Positions 1-12,193 are shown, numbered from the stretch's first letter. The stretch is DNA of 34,668 nt from Cylindrodendrum hubeiense (GCA_014621425.1 JAANBB010000419.1:1-34668); one strand, 5' to 3'. Notes: a model not told the origin generated them from the letters alone. Translations and numbers: made by a program.

Positions 1-3000
1 CAGTGAATATATATCGACCAACTGGGACCAGTCATCTACCACAGATTACATGGTTGGCAGTTAGACGAACACCTCCGTCGATCTCCAAGTCTCGACACCG
101 AGCCCACACATATCGGGCCTCTGGTTGGCACACGAGCCTCCGCCTGGATGGAGCTTTGGAAACGCGTGTGCGGTCCACGACGGTCCGCTCTTTCTTCTCA
201 CTTGGAGCCCGGCGATGACCCCTGACGGCGCCTCCATGGCTGCGCACGGCGATGCAACACCACCTTGCCGGCTCCCGGTTTAGGCACAGGCGTCTCCGGA
301 GTGGTCTCGGAGACTTTGTGTATCACTCACTCCAGATCCCAGGTCCCAGTGCCCCCGGGGTGGTTGCGCAATTCCGGTTCGCGGTGCCAATCCGGGTTCT
401 GGACGCAGGGATGGAGCCTCAATCGCATTGCAATCCCCGTCGGCATGGCTTCCCCGTCAGCATGGTTTGGTGGATGGATATGGATGGTTGGGTGTGGATC
501 AAACCCCCCGAGGGTGTTGAGACGTTGCTCGCAAGGAAAGCCGTCCGGAGCCGCCGCGGCGAACCAACCAGCGGCATTCGTCGAGACAGCACATATTTGC
601 CATGCTCCAGAACCAAACAAGCATATCCCTCTCCTGCATGAGATGGTACTATGTATAGCACACACAACATACGTAGCACACAATACGGCTCACAAAGCAG
701 CCAGGGCCGTACGCGGCATCCAAGGCATTCAGGGCATCTAGAGGATGGGGTAAGCGGGGAATGAAGTAGTCTTGTGCAATGGCGTTCCCCGGCTCTTAGC
801 CAGGACCATCAACCTAGCCCAACCCAACGGCCGCCCAGTGGCGTTTCGAAACCCAAAAACAAAAACGCCTGTAGTGATCAACTAGAGTAGGCGTTTGCTA
901 GCCCCGATTCTGCCCTTCGCCAAGCCAAAGACAAATGCAACAACAACAATAACGGGAACAGCAACCTTTAAGGAAACAACAATCACCGACTCCGTCCTTT
1001 CTGCATATTCATGGTACAGATTTGGACTCCCCCCGTAAGCGCGCATACCAGGTACGTAAGGAGTGAGCCTATCTGTCCCCACCCCCCATCCGCCAGGAAC
1101 CAACTCTCCGACTCCAGTTATTCTCGCAGGGGAGGGGGGGTTTACCATGAAAGCCACAGCTCGACAACGACTGTAGTAAACGCGTACTGGCTGCCCGGCA
1201 CAGGGAACCAGGGAACCAGGGAGCAAAGCCCTTTTACCCGAGGCCCGCGGTCTGTGACGCACAAACGCTGTTTCTGTCGGCCCAAAGAGAGTCATGATGG
1301 GAATGGGTCTGAGCCAGCCGCACTCACACCTCACAACTCACAACTCACACATGCTCTCAGGGAGGGAGCTTGCTGCTGCGCTGATTGAAGAATCAACCGC
1401 CATCGTCACCTCGCCGTTCCAATCTCCACAGTATTGATTCAGCTGATGGTCGGCTGGGCGTTTCCCTGTTCAAACCTCGTGTTGACCTGTCCTCGCTCCA
1501 CCACTCGCTCCACCACTCGCACCGACCATGCCACACACTCTGATGCAAGTTACAGGCTCCCCGTTTCACACCTTCATCCGAGCCGGCATCCGTCCCATGC
1601 CCGGCCAGAGGCCCCAGCCTTGCCAAATGTTAATCTGAGCTCCATCATGTTCAGCAAGATGCCGGGTTCGTGGTGAAAATAAAACTATAAAATAACCCAA
1701 AAAGACGTTCCATTACGCGCCGAGTGCGACAGATATTAGGTGCACTGCTGTGATATGACTCTGCCCATCCATCCCTCTTGTCCAATCTGGAAAGAAAAAA
1801 AGGGAGATAATCTGTGCATGTCCCGATTCGGAGAAGAAAAAGTCATCACCCCATACCCTCATGGACCCTTGGACAGCCACTCGAGGCACGACAAAAAGGC
1901 GGCACAGCATGCTACATTGGGGCATCAACTTCCCAATCGTCTTCAAATGGCTCCCCCCTTGCCTGTATTCGTCCAGCAAGGGTACAGCAAAGGGGGCAAG
2001 AACCAACAATCTCGTCGTCACCGTCCCATCCGCTTCTACGGATGACCGGTGCAGAAGATTACCATCCACACGTGTGTAGTACAGTCAAGCACATACAGGG
2101 AGTAGCGAGAAAACTGCCCCAGCCAGGCTTACCTCTAGCCGGGGGTAGCGCCCACACCCCCGCCGATCTGCACGAGTCTAAAAAGCTTACATGTCGCGTC
2201 TCTCATGCGTAAATTTCGTAAATATCCGCACCCCCATGGCCCTTCTGTTCGTTCCCTCAATGCCTCCGTGGCCTCGGCCCCACCCGCTATGCCCGCCGAG
2301 TCGCGGACTGCCCTGAAACTGTCTCGGATCTGGAAGACGTCTCTTTCTCCAGTTCATTCGTATTTCGATTTTTCTATTGGTTAGGGGCAGCGGCGGCGAT
2401 TCAGACGCGCGGGAGTGTCAGTGCGGCGCTGAATCGGCAAGGACAGGCACAGCTTGTATCGATGGAGAGCGCAGTGGTTTCCGGTCGGTGGGTTGGTTGC
2501 ACTTTAGTACTAATCCGGGGTTTTGAAGGCCCATCTATGACGTTGCCACATGCGCACAAGAGGATAGCTGCGTCTTGTTCCTAGCAAAATAACAAATATA
2601 AATCAGTGTTGATGCCATCGAGGATTTGATTTCTAGCTGGTTCGCTTTAAGTGGTGTAATATTGCAGTGTCAAGAAATCGTGTCCCAAGAAATACTCATC
2701 GCTGTTGCTGTGCGTTGTGTTGATTGTCACGGCCAAGATAGCAGCAAATGATACATCTAACAGTGCACATACCAATCATTGTGAGAACTTCACTCGATAT
2801 ATTCACCTATTCGTGTTGCTTTCTTAATTTCAACGCGTGGATGAGGCCGTATATCCTGCACCACCTGTCCCTGTCTCCTACGCCGCTACCCGTTTCTGAA
2901 GCACACATGGTTGCATCCCGAAAATCAAAACAAAAAAAATACTATAAATCCTGGACCGCCAGCACAGCCCGTGCTACCATGACATTACGACAGTCCCGTC

Positions 3001-3361
3001 GCACCAGAGCCGCACACTGATGAAGTCACGACACCGGCGTTATGCAAAAGGAACTAGTCTTTTTAAATCTTTTAAATCCTTTCATATCAAGTCTTGTATT
3101 GTGTCCTGCGTTCTATCGGCGCATACAAACGTTTCGTACGCGTAATCATCTACCAGAGTAGAACCAACCCAGTATTTTGTACTTTACAAATCCCCTCGTA
3201 AGAGGCCGCTCACCAAACAAAACGAATGACCCATTATGCGTATATCCTCAACCCGGATATGATCCCAGCTCCGGCTCCCTTTAACAACACCAAATTTGCC
3301 ACAAAACACAAGCACCGCCAACGCCCTTATTGCAAACTCCTCACGTCATGATACCCATAGC
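1..3361. other. Gene-free intergenic region left of HEM2
   Basis: No open frame here resembles a protein family I know, and none shows the codon regularity of the genes further right. The right end (about 3050-3361) is probably the 3' untranslated region of HEM2, because it is AT-richer and contains TTATTG at about 3327, which is CAATAA on the gene's strand. Short direct repeats are visible: a 12-bp unit at 1492-1527, GGGAACCA-type repeats at 1202-1224, CTCACAA-type repeats at 1321-1351 and a TTTTAAATC doublet at 3061-3078. The rest may be promoter or leader of a gene beyond the left edge; nothing in the sequence settles this. Confidence 0.6.
1492..1527. repeat. 12-bp tandem repeat (CTCGCTCCACCA)
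   Basis: Two perfect abutting copies of CTCGCTCCACCA occupy 1492-1503 and 1504-1515, followed by a diverged third copy beginning CTCGCACCGACC. It lies in non-coding DNA and no function is evident. Confidence 0.75.
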
Positions 3362-4603
<1,242 letters not shown>

Positions 4604-4838
4604 GGCTGCTTGGTCGATTGAACGCTTGCTGGAGAGAATTGGAATGGATTGAGCGTTGAGAGAGGAAGTCGGCGGAAGGGGGTCGTGGAGCGCGATGACA
4701 AGACGACGAGGGAGGTGGCCAAAAGTTCGGGGGGTTCTGACAAGCGGCGGAATCGGCCGGGTGTGGAAGTGGCGGCAGTGACTTGGGTCCTGGACAGGGC
4801 TGAAGGGCTAGAGCAAGACGACGACACGGCGCAAGGAA

Positions 4839-5046
4839 CCAATGTCGCGGGCGGTGGAGGACGAGGGGGCGAGCGATGGGAAAATAAAAAGAGAAGAGGA
4901 AGAGGAGGTGAATGGATGTGCGGGCGGGAGATAGAAGAAGGAAGAATGACGAAAAGGAAGGAAAGAATTGGTTCCTGCGACAGTGCCGGGTCGCAGGGTC
5001 GGGTCGCAGGGTCAGCGACGGAGGATTTGCCAATGAGCGCGTTATC
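4839..5046. promoter_or_regulatory. CCAAT boxes and a GATA site upstream of HEM2
   Basis: CCAAT pentamers occur at 4839-4843 (plus), 4967-4971 (minus) and 5030-5034 (plus), that is 236 to 431 bp upstream of the HEM2 start. The last is followed 7 bp later by TTATC (5042-5046), a GATAA on the gene strand. In aspergilli, haem-synthesis genes are known targets of the CCAAT-binding complex with HapX and of GATA-type iron regulators, so the pairing is suggestive. The motifs are short and could occur by chance. Confidence 0.3.
4988..5013. repeat. 13-bp perfect tandem duplication in the HEM2 upstream region
   Basis: GGGTCGCAGGGTC occurs twice with no gap (4988-5000 and 5001-5013), next to the CCAAT/GATA pair at 5030-5046. 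It may be a replication-slippage product or a duplicated protein-binding site; the sequence alone does not decide. Confidence 0.8.
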
Positions 5047-6825
5047 ATAGGCACAGCAGCGCAGACGGGCCCCCCCTGCAGCGCTGCAACTCTGTGCCCG
5101 CCGTGGCCGCTGAGCCCGCTGTGGCCGCCCCAGCATCTTCCGCGGAGCCCGTCCAACGGGACAAAGTTCGGTCAACCTCGGAATGCGGAACAGCCTGCCA
5201 GCCTGCCAGCCACGGGCTAGCCCCCAGTGCCTCGGGCGGGCCATTGGGCCATGGTGCCATTGTCCATGTTCGCCCCGCGCCCGCTGGAAAACTCGTCGCT
5301 CGTCCTCCCCGCGCAGGCCAATCACGGCCCCGGGTTTGCCAATTTGGGTGTGGTCGTGCTGCCCGCCGAGACCCTCCGCCCTCGCTCCGGCCTGCCGTCT
5401 CTCAGCGTCTCTCAGCGCCTGTCAGCGTCCCTCCCCGTCCCTCTGCGTCCCCTCTGCGTCTCGCTGCACGCTATCTGCCTGCCCCGTGTCTCTCTTTTTG
5501 CCCCCATCTGTGCCGTCTGCCGTGCGCCGTCGCCATTCTACCCGGCCGGGTTGCCCATCTCCGGACGGCTTCAAGCCCTTCCGGTGAGGGGCAGTCAACC
5601 ACCCACAATGGCCCATGGGGATTAGCTCCCATTTACCGCTCTGCCAACGCGTCATTCCCATCACGGCTGCATTATGCTTCATCGATAGCTTTATATCGTA
5701 GGGCACGTTCCCCAGCCGTCTGCTCATTCGACATGCAACCAGCACTCGGGTCGGGAGTTGAGACATTTCACCCCAATCAAGTGCCCTCCTTGCCCTCCCT
5801 CGTCCCTACGTAGTAGTAGTACAAGGGTTCCCGGAGATGCAAAGCACGAGTCAAAACCATGAGCAATTTATCTTGCACCCTACCCGATTTATACCCCGAA
5901 ATGGGCGGTGTGTAATTTCACTTCATCAAGTCTACTACATACATGCAAATTCAAAAGGTATACCATGAACTGGACTGGAAGCGACTGTTCTGGAGCGTCA
6001 TCAGTTGCACCTAAAATCGCCGAGTTGACTCGGCCCAAATATCCTGCTAGCCATGTCCACAACGCTAATGCACCGCACGCCCGTCACCAAGACACAATCA
6101 TCCTCGTAGAATGGCCTTCATCCTGTATATTTTACTTCCTTGGCCTGCGGAGCACATCACTGAGGGAATACCCCTTGTCCTGTCATAGCACTTACGCTTT
6201 GACCTTCATGTCACCATGATGATACCACGACCGACAGCGGTCATGATGACTCTTCTCCACCCGCTCACGCACAATCACCTACGGCGGGCAGATTCCCACA
6301 AGGGCTCTGATTCCAGGGATTCTTAAAGGTGCTTTTTTCGGCCTCAATGGCACAAATTGAATACAGAGAGCAAAGGAGACTACATCTTGAAGTTAAAAAA
6401 TTTCAACATCATATGGACCTCCTCACAGGAATACCTACCCTGTACTAACATAGATGCTGGTCAAATAACATAAGTCAGCTGATTGACAGTGTACTACCTC
6501 AGATCAACATAGAAACATATTACATGTATCCAGTTGTTTGGGGAGTGTTGGTCGAGTAGCGCCTAGCTTCTGTTGCGCCTTAGTACGACTATAAGCCTTT
6601 TGTCATTTGTCAGGTAGGGGCATGGACGTGGTAAAGTCAGTTCATTACGAGTATGCTTATGTTATTCCTAGTTCAATTAGCTTCGCAGCTTGCCTCTAGG
6701 TACTTATTACATCTGTCTGTATACGAACAAAAAATGGACTTGTAGAAGACAATGAGCCTGTCTCCTTGTTGTCGATGCCGTCTCAGTCCCCTGGGTATCC
6801 AGCCTCCTGCTTTCGAAATTGTCTG

Positions 6826-7317
6826 CTAGTCATTGGCACTTCTCCTCGACACAGCGTTGCTGAATTCACTCCGGCCGGATTCATTATCGCTGTACTCCTC
6901 GTCGAGAATATCTTTGGACCTTGACCTGTGCTTCCGCTTGGACTTTTTCTTATGAATGGAAATACCGGACTCGGCAGCGATCCACCCTATGAAGGCAATC
7001 GCCGCCCCCGATCCTTTTTTCGGATCGTATACGATCTTGTTTGACTTCTTGCCCTCCTTCGCACCCAAGATCTTCTTTTCGCGTCCCTTGTCCTTCTCGG
7101 CCCAGGCCTTATGCCGGTCTTTCTTTTCCTTCTCCCCATCTTCCTTTGCGTCCTTATCCCCTAGCAATGTCCCCTTGACGAAGGTTTCGATTCCGTGGTG
7201 GAGATCGACCTTGCCACGATGTGAGCTCATGATGGGTTCTGGGCTCCGAGGTCGCTTGTGACGTTTCGACTCGCCACGACTGCCGCGGCTGCGGCTGCTT
7301 TCGCCTTCACGAGCCAT
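6826..7317 (-). CDS. Small charged hypothetical protein, RS/KE-rich
   Basis: This is a single-exon frame of 163 codons that I do not recognise. The first 30 residues are Arg/Ser-rich with an RS-like run and KRHKRPRSPEP. The centre, about residues 48-90, is a Lys/Glu/Asp-rich, probably helical stretch (GEKEKKDRHKAWAEKDKGRE). A short hydrophobic patch follows (GAAIAFIGWIAAESGI), then a strongly basic segment KKKSKRKHRSRSK that resembles a nuclear localisation signal, and an acidic/Ser tail. The composition fits a nuclear or RNA-associated protein, but no domain is visible. It ends with a stop just after SRRSAND. Confidence that it is a real gene rests on its length, clean ATG context and biased but protein-like composition. 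Confidence 0.6.
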   Translation of the reverse strand: MAREGESSRSRGSRGESKRHKRPRSPEPIMSSHRGKVDLHHGIETFVKGTLLGDKDAKEDGEKEKKDRHKAWAEKDKGREKKILGAKEGKKSNKIVYDPKKGSGAAIAFIGWIAAESGISIHKKKSKRKHRSRSKDILDEEYSDNESGRSEFSNAVSRRSAND

Positions 7318-7632
7318 GGTGCTCGATTTGGGTCAGGTATCGTAGTGTCTTGGAGTCTAGTATGAGTACAAGAGCGGAAAAGTCCATAGATCATATTAAT
7401 GAGTAGCGCTTTCTGAGCCGCATTACCCCTAAGATATAGACCATGGCATGACTGTGATTGACACCTCGCTAATTGGCTAACACGCATTCACTCCAATGCC
7501 CGAATTGTCGGTCGTTTGAAGTCATGATCCAGCCCGGTTTCTATTTGAGCAACTTTAGGGAATAGTGGTACACAATCAATGTACAGCTGTACAACAATCA
7601 CTCAACATAAGGAACCCCCTTCATCAGACACT
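7318..7632. promoter_or_regulatory. Upstream region of the 6826-7317 gene and 3' flank of MIC12
   Basis: These 315 bp lie between the start of the small charged protein and the stop codon of MIC12, both on the minus strand, so they must hold the terminator of MIC12 and the promoter of the next gene. I see no distinctive motif beyond an AT-rich stretch at about 7540-7620. Confidence 0.5.
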
Positions 7633-8370
7633 CTAAACTCCCCTCAGGACCGAGTTGTCCCTCTTGTTCATCGGCTTGTATCGCTCCTTCAGGGCATCCT
7701 CAACTGACAGATTCGCCTGGACCTCGGGCTTCTCGAAGCGCTGGTTCAGAGCTATTTGTACGGGGCTTAGGGTTGGCACGGCGCCGCCCTCGGCCTTGTT
7801 GATAACCTCCTTGCCGTTCTCCAGCGTGGCAGCAATGACCTCTTGGCCCTTTGCCTTGGCCGTCTCGAAAGCTTCCTTGGCAGCGGCGGCAACCTGAGCT
7901 CCCCCCTCCTTCACAAGAGGTGCAAGCTTCTTTTCTGCTTGGCTAACGGCTGCAGAAGCCTCGCTAGGGGCGTTGCCCAGCATTCGTGATGCGCGTTCCT
8001 CGAGGCCCTCTCGCACCTGGACCCAGTCGGTTCGCTGCACCCATCGCACGGCGTTCTCAATCTCGTGGTTCCATCGGTCCTTGGCGACCTCGACGGCGGT
8101 TGAGCGTTGGGCTGCGGCAACTTCGGACCGTGTAGGGGGCGGCAGCGGAGGAAAGGGCTCGACGAGGCCCTGGAGGACGAGGGCTTGGGAGCGAAGGATC
8201 TGGCCCTGCTGTTCGCGGGTGCGTTGGTGGGCGAGGACTGTGAGGTAGGCGAGGGATAGAGTGACCGTGACACCACCGGTCTATTGGAGGAAGAGTCAGC
8301 AAAGCATTCGACAAGAGACGCAGGAGCTCGAGAGCAAGGGCATGCGCACAAAACCCGTAGTGAAGCCCAT
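7633..8370 (-). CDS. MIC12: MICOS complex subunit Mic12/Aim5
   Basis: Mic12 is a small inner-membrane subunit of the MICOS complex, which holds mitochondrial cristae junctions together. Exon 1 (8370-8350) is only 21 nt and encodes MGFTTGF. A 69-nt intron (GTGCGC...AATAG, 8281-8349) follows, then exon 2 (8280-7633); the protein is 222 residues. Residues about 7-24 (TGGVTVTLSLAYLTVLAHQ) form the single N-terminal membrane segment expected of the family. A proline-rich stretch (LVEPFPPLPPPTRSE) and the conserved RWNHEIENAVRWVQRTDW come next, followed by an Ala/Lys-rich amphipathic helix and the C-terminal PVQIALNQRFEK region. The order of segments is that of fungal Aim5/Mic12 proteins. The gene diverges from bL17m, another mitochondrial gene, 395 bp away. 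Confidence 0.9.
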
Positions 8371-8765
8371 AGTTGGAGCTTGCCCGGTCGGCCGAGGATG
8401 AGGTAATTTGCGGGTGTTGGGTGTCGGCAGGCGACCAATTCGAAAACAACGGCTGGTAATTGACCTAAATGCAGCGTCTCATAGCGCGCGCGAGCTCCAA
8501 TGGCTCCCGGATCGCGGGTAAAATTGTCGTCGAGGGCGTTGGTGCCGTAGTCAGGTCACGGCGGATGGTGGGTTGACGTAGCGCAGAGCCTCTTCGGGAC
8601 GGCAGAGAAAACATCCCAGCTCCGCGCCAAGCCAAAAATTTCCAAACCACCAAAACCGCTTCCCCGGATCCGAACCACCACGCCGCCGACGACGACACCA
8701 CTGCAGCTCTTCAGCACCCCTCCTCGAGCCCTACAGTTGCCCGCCGCTGCGCAACCTCCGCAACC
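8371..8765. promoter_or_regulatory. Shared divergent promoter of MIC12 and bL17m
   Basis: The two start codons are 395 bp apart in opposite orientation, so both promoters must lie here. The right half (about 8620-8760) is C-rich on the plus strand, as expected for the leader of the bL17m gene. Both products act in mitochondria, so joint regulation is plausible but not shown. Confidence 0.65.
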
Positions 8766-9606
8766 ATGGCTGGCGGTCTCGTCAAGTACCGGCATCTTAG
8801 CCGCAATTCGTCCGCGCGAATGGCCTTGCTGCGCGGTCTCGTCACCCAGCTCGTCCAGTACGAGCACATCCAGACCACCTACGCCAAGGCCAAGGAGACC
8901 CAGCGCATGGCCGAGAAGCTCATCACCCTGGCGAAGCGCGACAACGAGCCCTGCAGACGATCAGCACAGGGAATTCTCTACGTATGTGGCCCCAATTGGC
9001 GAGAGGCGTGAATGCGCAGTCGGACGAGCACGAGAGGGGAGAACAGCTTGGATGCAGCACACGACAGGCGGGACAAGAGAGGATAGGATCATGCTGACGA
9101 AATTGGGGCTCCTCCCACAACAGACACCCCACCTCCTCCTCCCTAAGCTCTTTGGTGAGCTCCGACAGCGATACCTGCCCCGCGAAGGTGGCTACACCCG
9201 CGTGGTCCGCACCGAGTCCAAGAACACGTACGACCAGGGCGAGAGCGCCATCCTCGAGCTTGTCGACGGCCCCAAGGATTCCCGCTTCATGATGACGGCC
9301 AAGACCGTCGCCCGCGACCGCATGCTCGGCAAGGACCACACCCCCGTGACCCGCCTCAACATCAAGAAGGTGACGCAGTTCCGCGGCAAGGAGGACTTCG
9401 AGGCCATGGTGCAGAAGTTCATCTCTCTGCACGCCGAGAAGGAGGGCGGACACGCCGCTCTGGTGGCGGACACGCCTGCTGAGAAGGAGTCCGCAAGGCT
9501 AGCGGACAAGACCCAGCGGAAGGCGACGGAGATGGCAGCAGACATTGTTCCCGAGAACGTGAAGGAGGCGGCCAAGAAGACCCAGAACCAGAAGAACTCA
9601 CAATAG
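8766..9606 (+). CDS. MRPL8: Mitochondrial ribosomal protein bL17m (Mrpl8)
   Basis: This is a protein of the large mitoribosomal subunit, orthologous to bacterial L17. Exon 1 (8766-8981) ends with RRSAQGILY; a 142-nt intron (GTATGT...ACAACAG, 8982-9123) follows; exon 2 (9124-9606) starts with TPHLLLPKLFGELRQRY. The product has 232 residues. The L17 hallmarks are in order: KYRHLSRNSSARMALLRGL at the N-terminus, the TTYAKAKETQRMAEKLITLAK helix, then LFGELRQRYLPREGGYTRV. The last 60 or so residues, Lys/Glu/Ala-rich, are an extension beyond the bacterial core, as is usual for fungal versions. A long alternative frame begins upstream at 8737 but is out of frame with exon 1 and has no L17 similarity there. 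Confidence 0.95.
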
Positions 9607-9844
9607 AGGCGGGGTGTATCACTAGATGGGTGGGTAAGATGACTACATGTACAAAACTCTGTACCAATTATACCATGACGCATTCAGTCTTTATGACATC
9701 TTCACTTTCACATAATGAACATTTGATGAGATATTTCATGTGATAAACGACTTTTGTGCTCCGTCCCGCTCTTTATGATGTCAAGATCCCAGGTATACAA
9801 ACCACAACTGACCACGATTTCCCCATCAGGTCCATAGCGACTGT
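9607..9844. terminator. Convergent 3' ends of bL17m and UTP25
   Basis: These 238 bp separate two facing stop codons and must hold both polyadenylation regions. The stretch is AT-rich. TTTATG elements occur on the plus strand and TATAAA-type elements near 9847, but no single site can be assigned with confidence. Confidence 0.5.
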
Positions 9845-12193
9845 CTATATAAACTCAAAGGTATCACCGCGCTCCTGAATCATCTTGCCCACTCTCTTGG
9901 AGCCCGTAATCCGCTCCATCTTCATCACATCATACTTAGAGAACACAACCCTCACACTGCCCTGGCCAGGCTCAATCTTCAAGTCCTGCTCGCTCTTGCT
10001 CAAGTAGCCACCCGCAATCTCATTATAAAAGAGGTGGTTGTCGGGCAGTCCGTAGAAGATGACCCGTCGCACACCCTGGAACTGATACCGGCGGAAGTGG
10101 TGCGCTCGCTCCGTGTAGAGCAGAAGGCGGTGCCGGCCGTTGAGGAAATGAGAACGGGCGCGGGACGCCTCGGGAACATCGGTGTACTCAGAGACGGCGC
10201 CGAAAGTGATGTCGTTGACGAAATTCGAGTTGGCAAAGTAGTTGCGCACGCGGACGAAGTCGAGGTATGAAGGGATGAAGATGAGAGTACCGCTGGCATC
10301 CTTTGCTCGCTTGACCAGGGACGGGACAATAGCAGTGATAAAGTACTCGAATCTGGCATCGGGGTCCTTGTCGACTGATGGGGACTGGAACCGAGAGAAG
10401 GTCTGCTTGGCTTTGACGCCCAGCTGTTGCAGCGTACCAGGATACTCTGGCTGCAGTCGCACTTTGCCCGCCCAGTTGTGGCAGTGAATTCTCTGCAACT
10501 CAGACAACTCGGGTGTGTTGAAGGCGGACAGGATAATGGTTTGCCTGAAGTTCTTTGCCCAATCTTCGAGATACCAGCTTCGGACGCGACTAAAGTCACA
10601 GCCGTGGGCGTCCTTTGGCTGCAAATTCATGTGCTCGAAAATGTACTCGACGTGCTCCCAGTTCTGCATCAGGAGCGCATCTGCCTGGTCGACAATGACC
10701 ATCTCGATCGAGCTGAGGAAGTCATAGTCAACCTTCTTGTCATCTTCCGAGCTAATGGCCATTCGCAGACCCAGGGGACTGGCGAAGATGATGTCGGAGT
10801 TGTAGAACTGCGAAAAGTACTTGACCGTCTTTCGGGTAAACTTCATGCCCAAGCGGAACATGTCATCGTCATTGCCTTCAAAGAGGTCACGGAAATCGGC
10901 GGGTCTGTCGTCTCCAAACTTGGCGTCCCTGTCGAAGTAACTCTCGTCAAAGCGCTTGCGGTTTTCTTCCTGGTCCGGCTCGCACAGGTCTCGGATCATG
11001 TTGACCATGCGAAGACACGAGTTGCGAGTTGGTACGATGAAAAGAACCTTGGGGCGAGTAAAGCCCTGGTCTCGGAGTTCTACCTCAACATTGTCTCCTT
11101 CCTTGGCTAGCTTGTAATTGTTCTTGATGACTCTATCTCGAGTCCTAGTATACGTTAGTGATGCGCGGTGCGGTGTTTCGTATGTGAGACTCACTTAAAG
11201 ACGTGGTTCAGAGCATGGAGGCAAGTCAACTGCCTCATCTGATCCGAGTTTCGAACTGTGCGATCGCAATGCAGTATATCGCGGTAGTCAAAGAGTAGCG
11301 GGCTGAAGTTCCGGTGAACCTCCCCGAACGTGCCAATCTTGCGAGAGGCGATTTCCTTCAGCTTCTGCTTGAGCTTCAGACTGTCTAATCCCGACACAGG
11401 CTTCGGGACCTCGGAACCGGCATCAGAGTTGGGGTACGTGGCGGTGGCTCTCAATGACTGCATCAGAGCTCGCTTTGTAGCCCACTCGCCCTTTTGGATA
11501 GTCTTGACCCGTTTTGCGACAAGGTCATCGTCGGGATGGGCAAAGTGGGCGTCGAAGGGGTCTGTCGAGTCTCCTTCGTCTTCCGAATCTTCTTCCGGTT
11601 GTTCTTCGACCGCATCGTCGTCGGCCTCGTCGGCGCGATCGAGATCCTTCTCGTCAGTCTCCTTGCCAGAGGAACCGTCGTCGTCTCCTTGCGGTGAGGA
11701 CCCTCGGTGTTCTAACTTTCGTCGCTTAGCAGTTCGGTCGCTGCTTTCATTGAGGCTCTGTAGGAGAGCCATGTATGGGCGCGAGGCGGCCTTGTCGTCG
11801 TCGTCGTCGTCTTCGTCGTCCTCTGAGTCGACGTCTTCCATGACCTCGTCCTCGGAGCCGGATTCCTCGTCAGATCCGGAGCTTTCTTGCCTGCAAAAGG
11901 ATGGTAAGTATTGTAGTCGAAAGAGCGATGATAGATCAATTCGCCAGCAGTTGGGAAACATACTCAACGTCTGCGAGTCGGTTTCCATCGAACCGCCTGT
12001 TGGGTCCAAAGCGGCTGGTCGCTCTTCCTCGTCCGCCTCGGCCGCCTCGTCCTCCACGGCCACCACCCCGGGCTCCTCCACGGACTCCTCCACGAGAACC
12101 GCCACGGGAGCCTCCACGGGAGCCTCCACGAGAACCTCCGCGGGCTCCGGACCCGCGCGCCCTTGAACTGCCTCCTCTACCGCGAGGCGCCAT
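9845..12193 (-). CDS. UTP25: U3 snoRNA-associated protein Utp25 (DEF homologue)
   Basis: Utp25 belongs to the nucleolar small-subunit processome and is needed for early 18S rRNA processing. There are three exons: 12193-11964, 11890-11195 and 11144-9845, with introns of 73 nt (11891-11963, donor GTATGT) and 50 nt (11145-11194, donor GTGAGT); the product is 741 residues. The N-terminus is an RGG/RGGS repeat block of about 55 residues. An acidic Asp/Glu/Ser region follows, typical of nucleolar proteins. The conserved core begins near [20 protein letters not shown] and continues through [20 protein letters not shown]. It is related to DEAD-box helicases but degenerate: motif II reads VDQADALL and no Walker A lysine motif is visible, so helicase activity is unlikely. 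The C-terminus ends [10 protein letters not shown]. Family assignment is secure. Confidence 0.95.
12030..12180 (-). repeat. Coding RGG/RGGS repeat array in UTP25
   Basis: Successive codons encode [19 protein letters not shown] followed by [14 protein letters not shown] at the Utp25 N-terminus. The plus strand shows this as repeated GGAGCCTCCACG-like 12-mers. RGG motifs bind RNA and are methylated in many nucleolar proteins; the DNA repeat is prone to length change. Confidence 0.85.

Larger units (their letters stand above)
4604..6825. other. Intergenic region: HEM2 promoter and 3' flank of the next gene
   Basis: About 2.2 kb separate the HEM2 start from the 3' end of the gene at 6826. From about 4640 to 4980 the plus strand is purine-rich, so HEM2's own strand is CT-rich, which is typical of fungal leaders. 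From about 5350 to 5560 the plus strand is strongly pyrimidine-rich, with imprecise repeats of the CAGCGTCTCT / CCCTCTGCGT type. Open frames in 5094-5813 have biased composition and match nothing I recognise. The stretch 5800-6825 is AT-richer and shows no gene. Confidence 0.6.

Noticed and set aside
265..741. 158-codon plus-strand frame near the left edge
   Set aside because: No recognisable similarity, ends in repeats of GIQGIQGI from a GGCATYCA-type DNA repeat, and overlaps other equally long frames.
5094..5813. 239-codon plus-strand frame in the HEM2 upstream region
   Set aside because: Low-complexity Pro/Ala/Ser/Arg composition arising from pyrimidine-rich imperfect repeats; no domain and no supporting splice structure.
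8737..9606. Single 289-codon frame covering bL17m without an intron
   Set aside because: Its first part is out of frame with the conserved L17 N-terminus and reads through the intron; the two-exon model restores the family sequence exactly.
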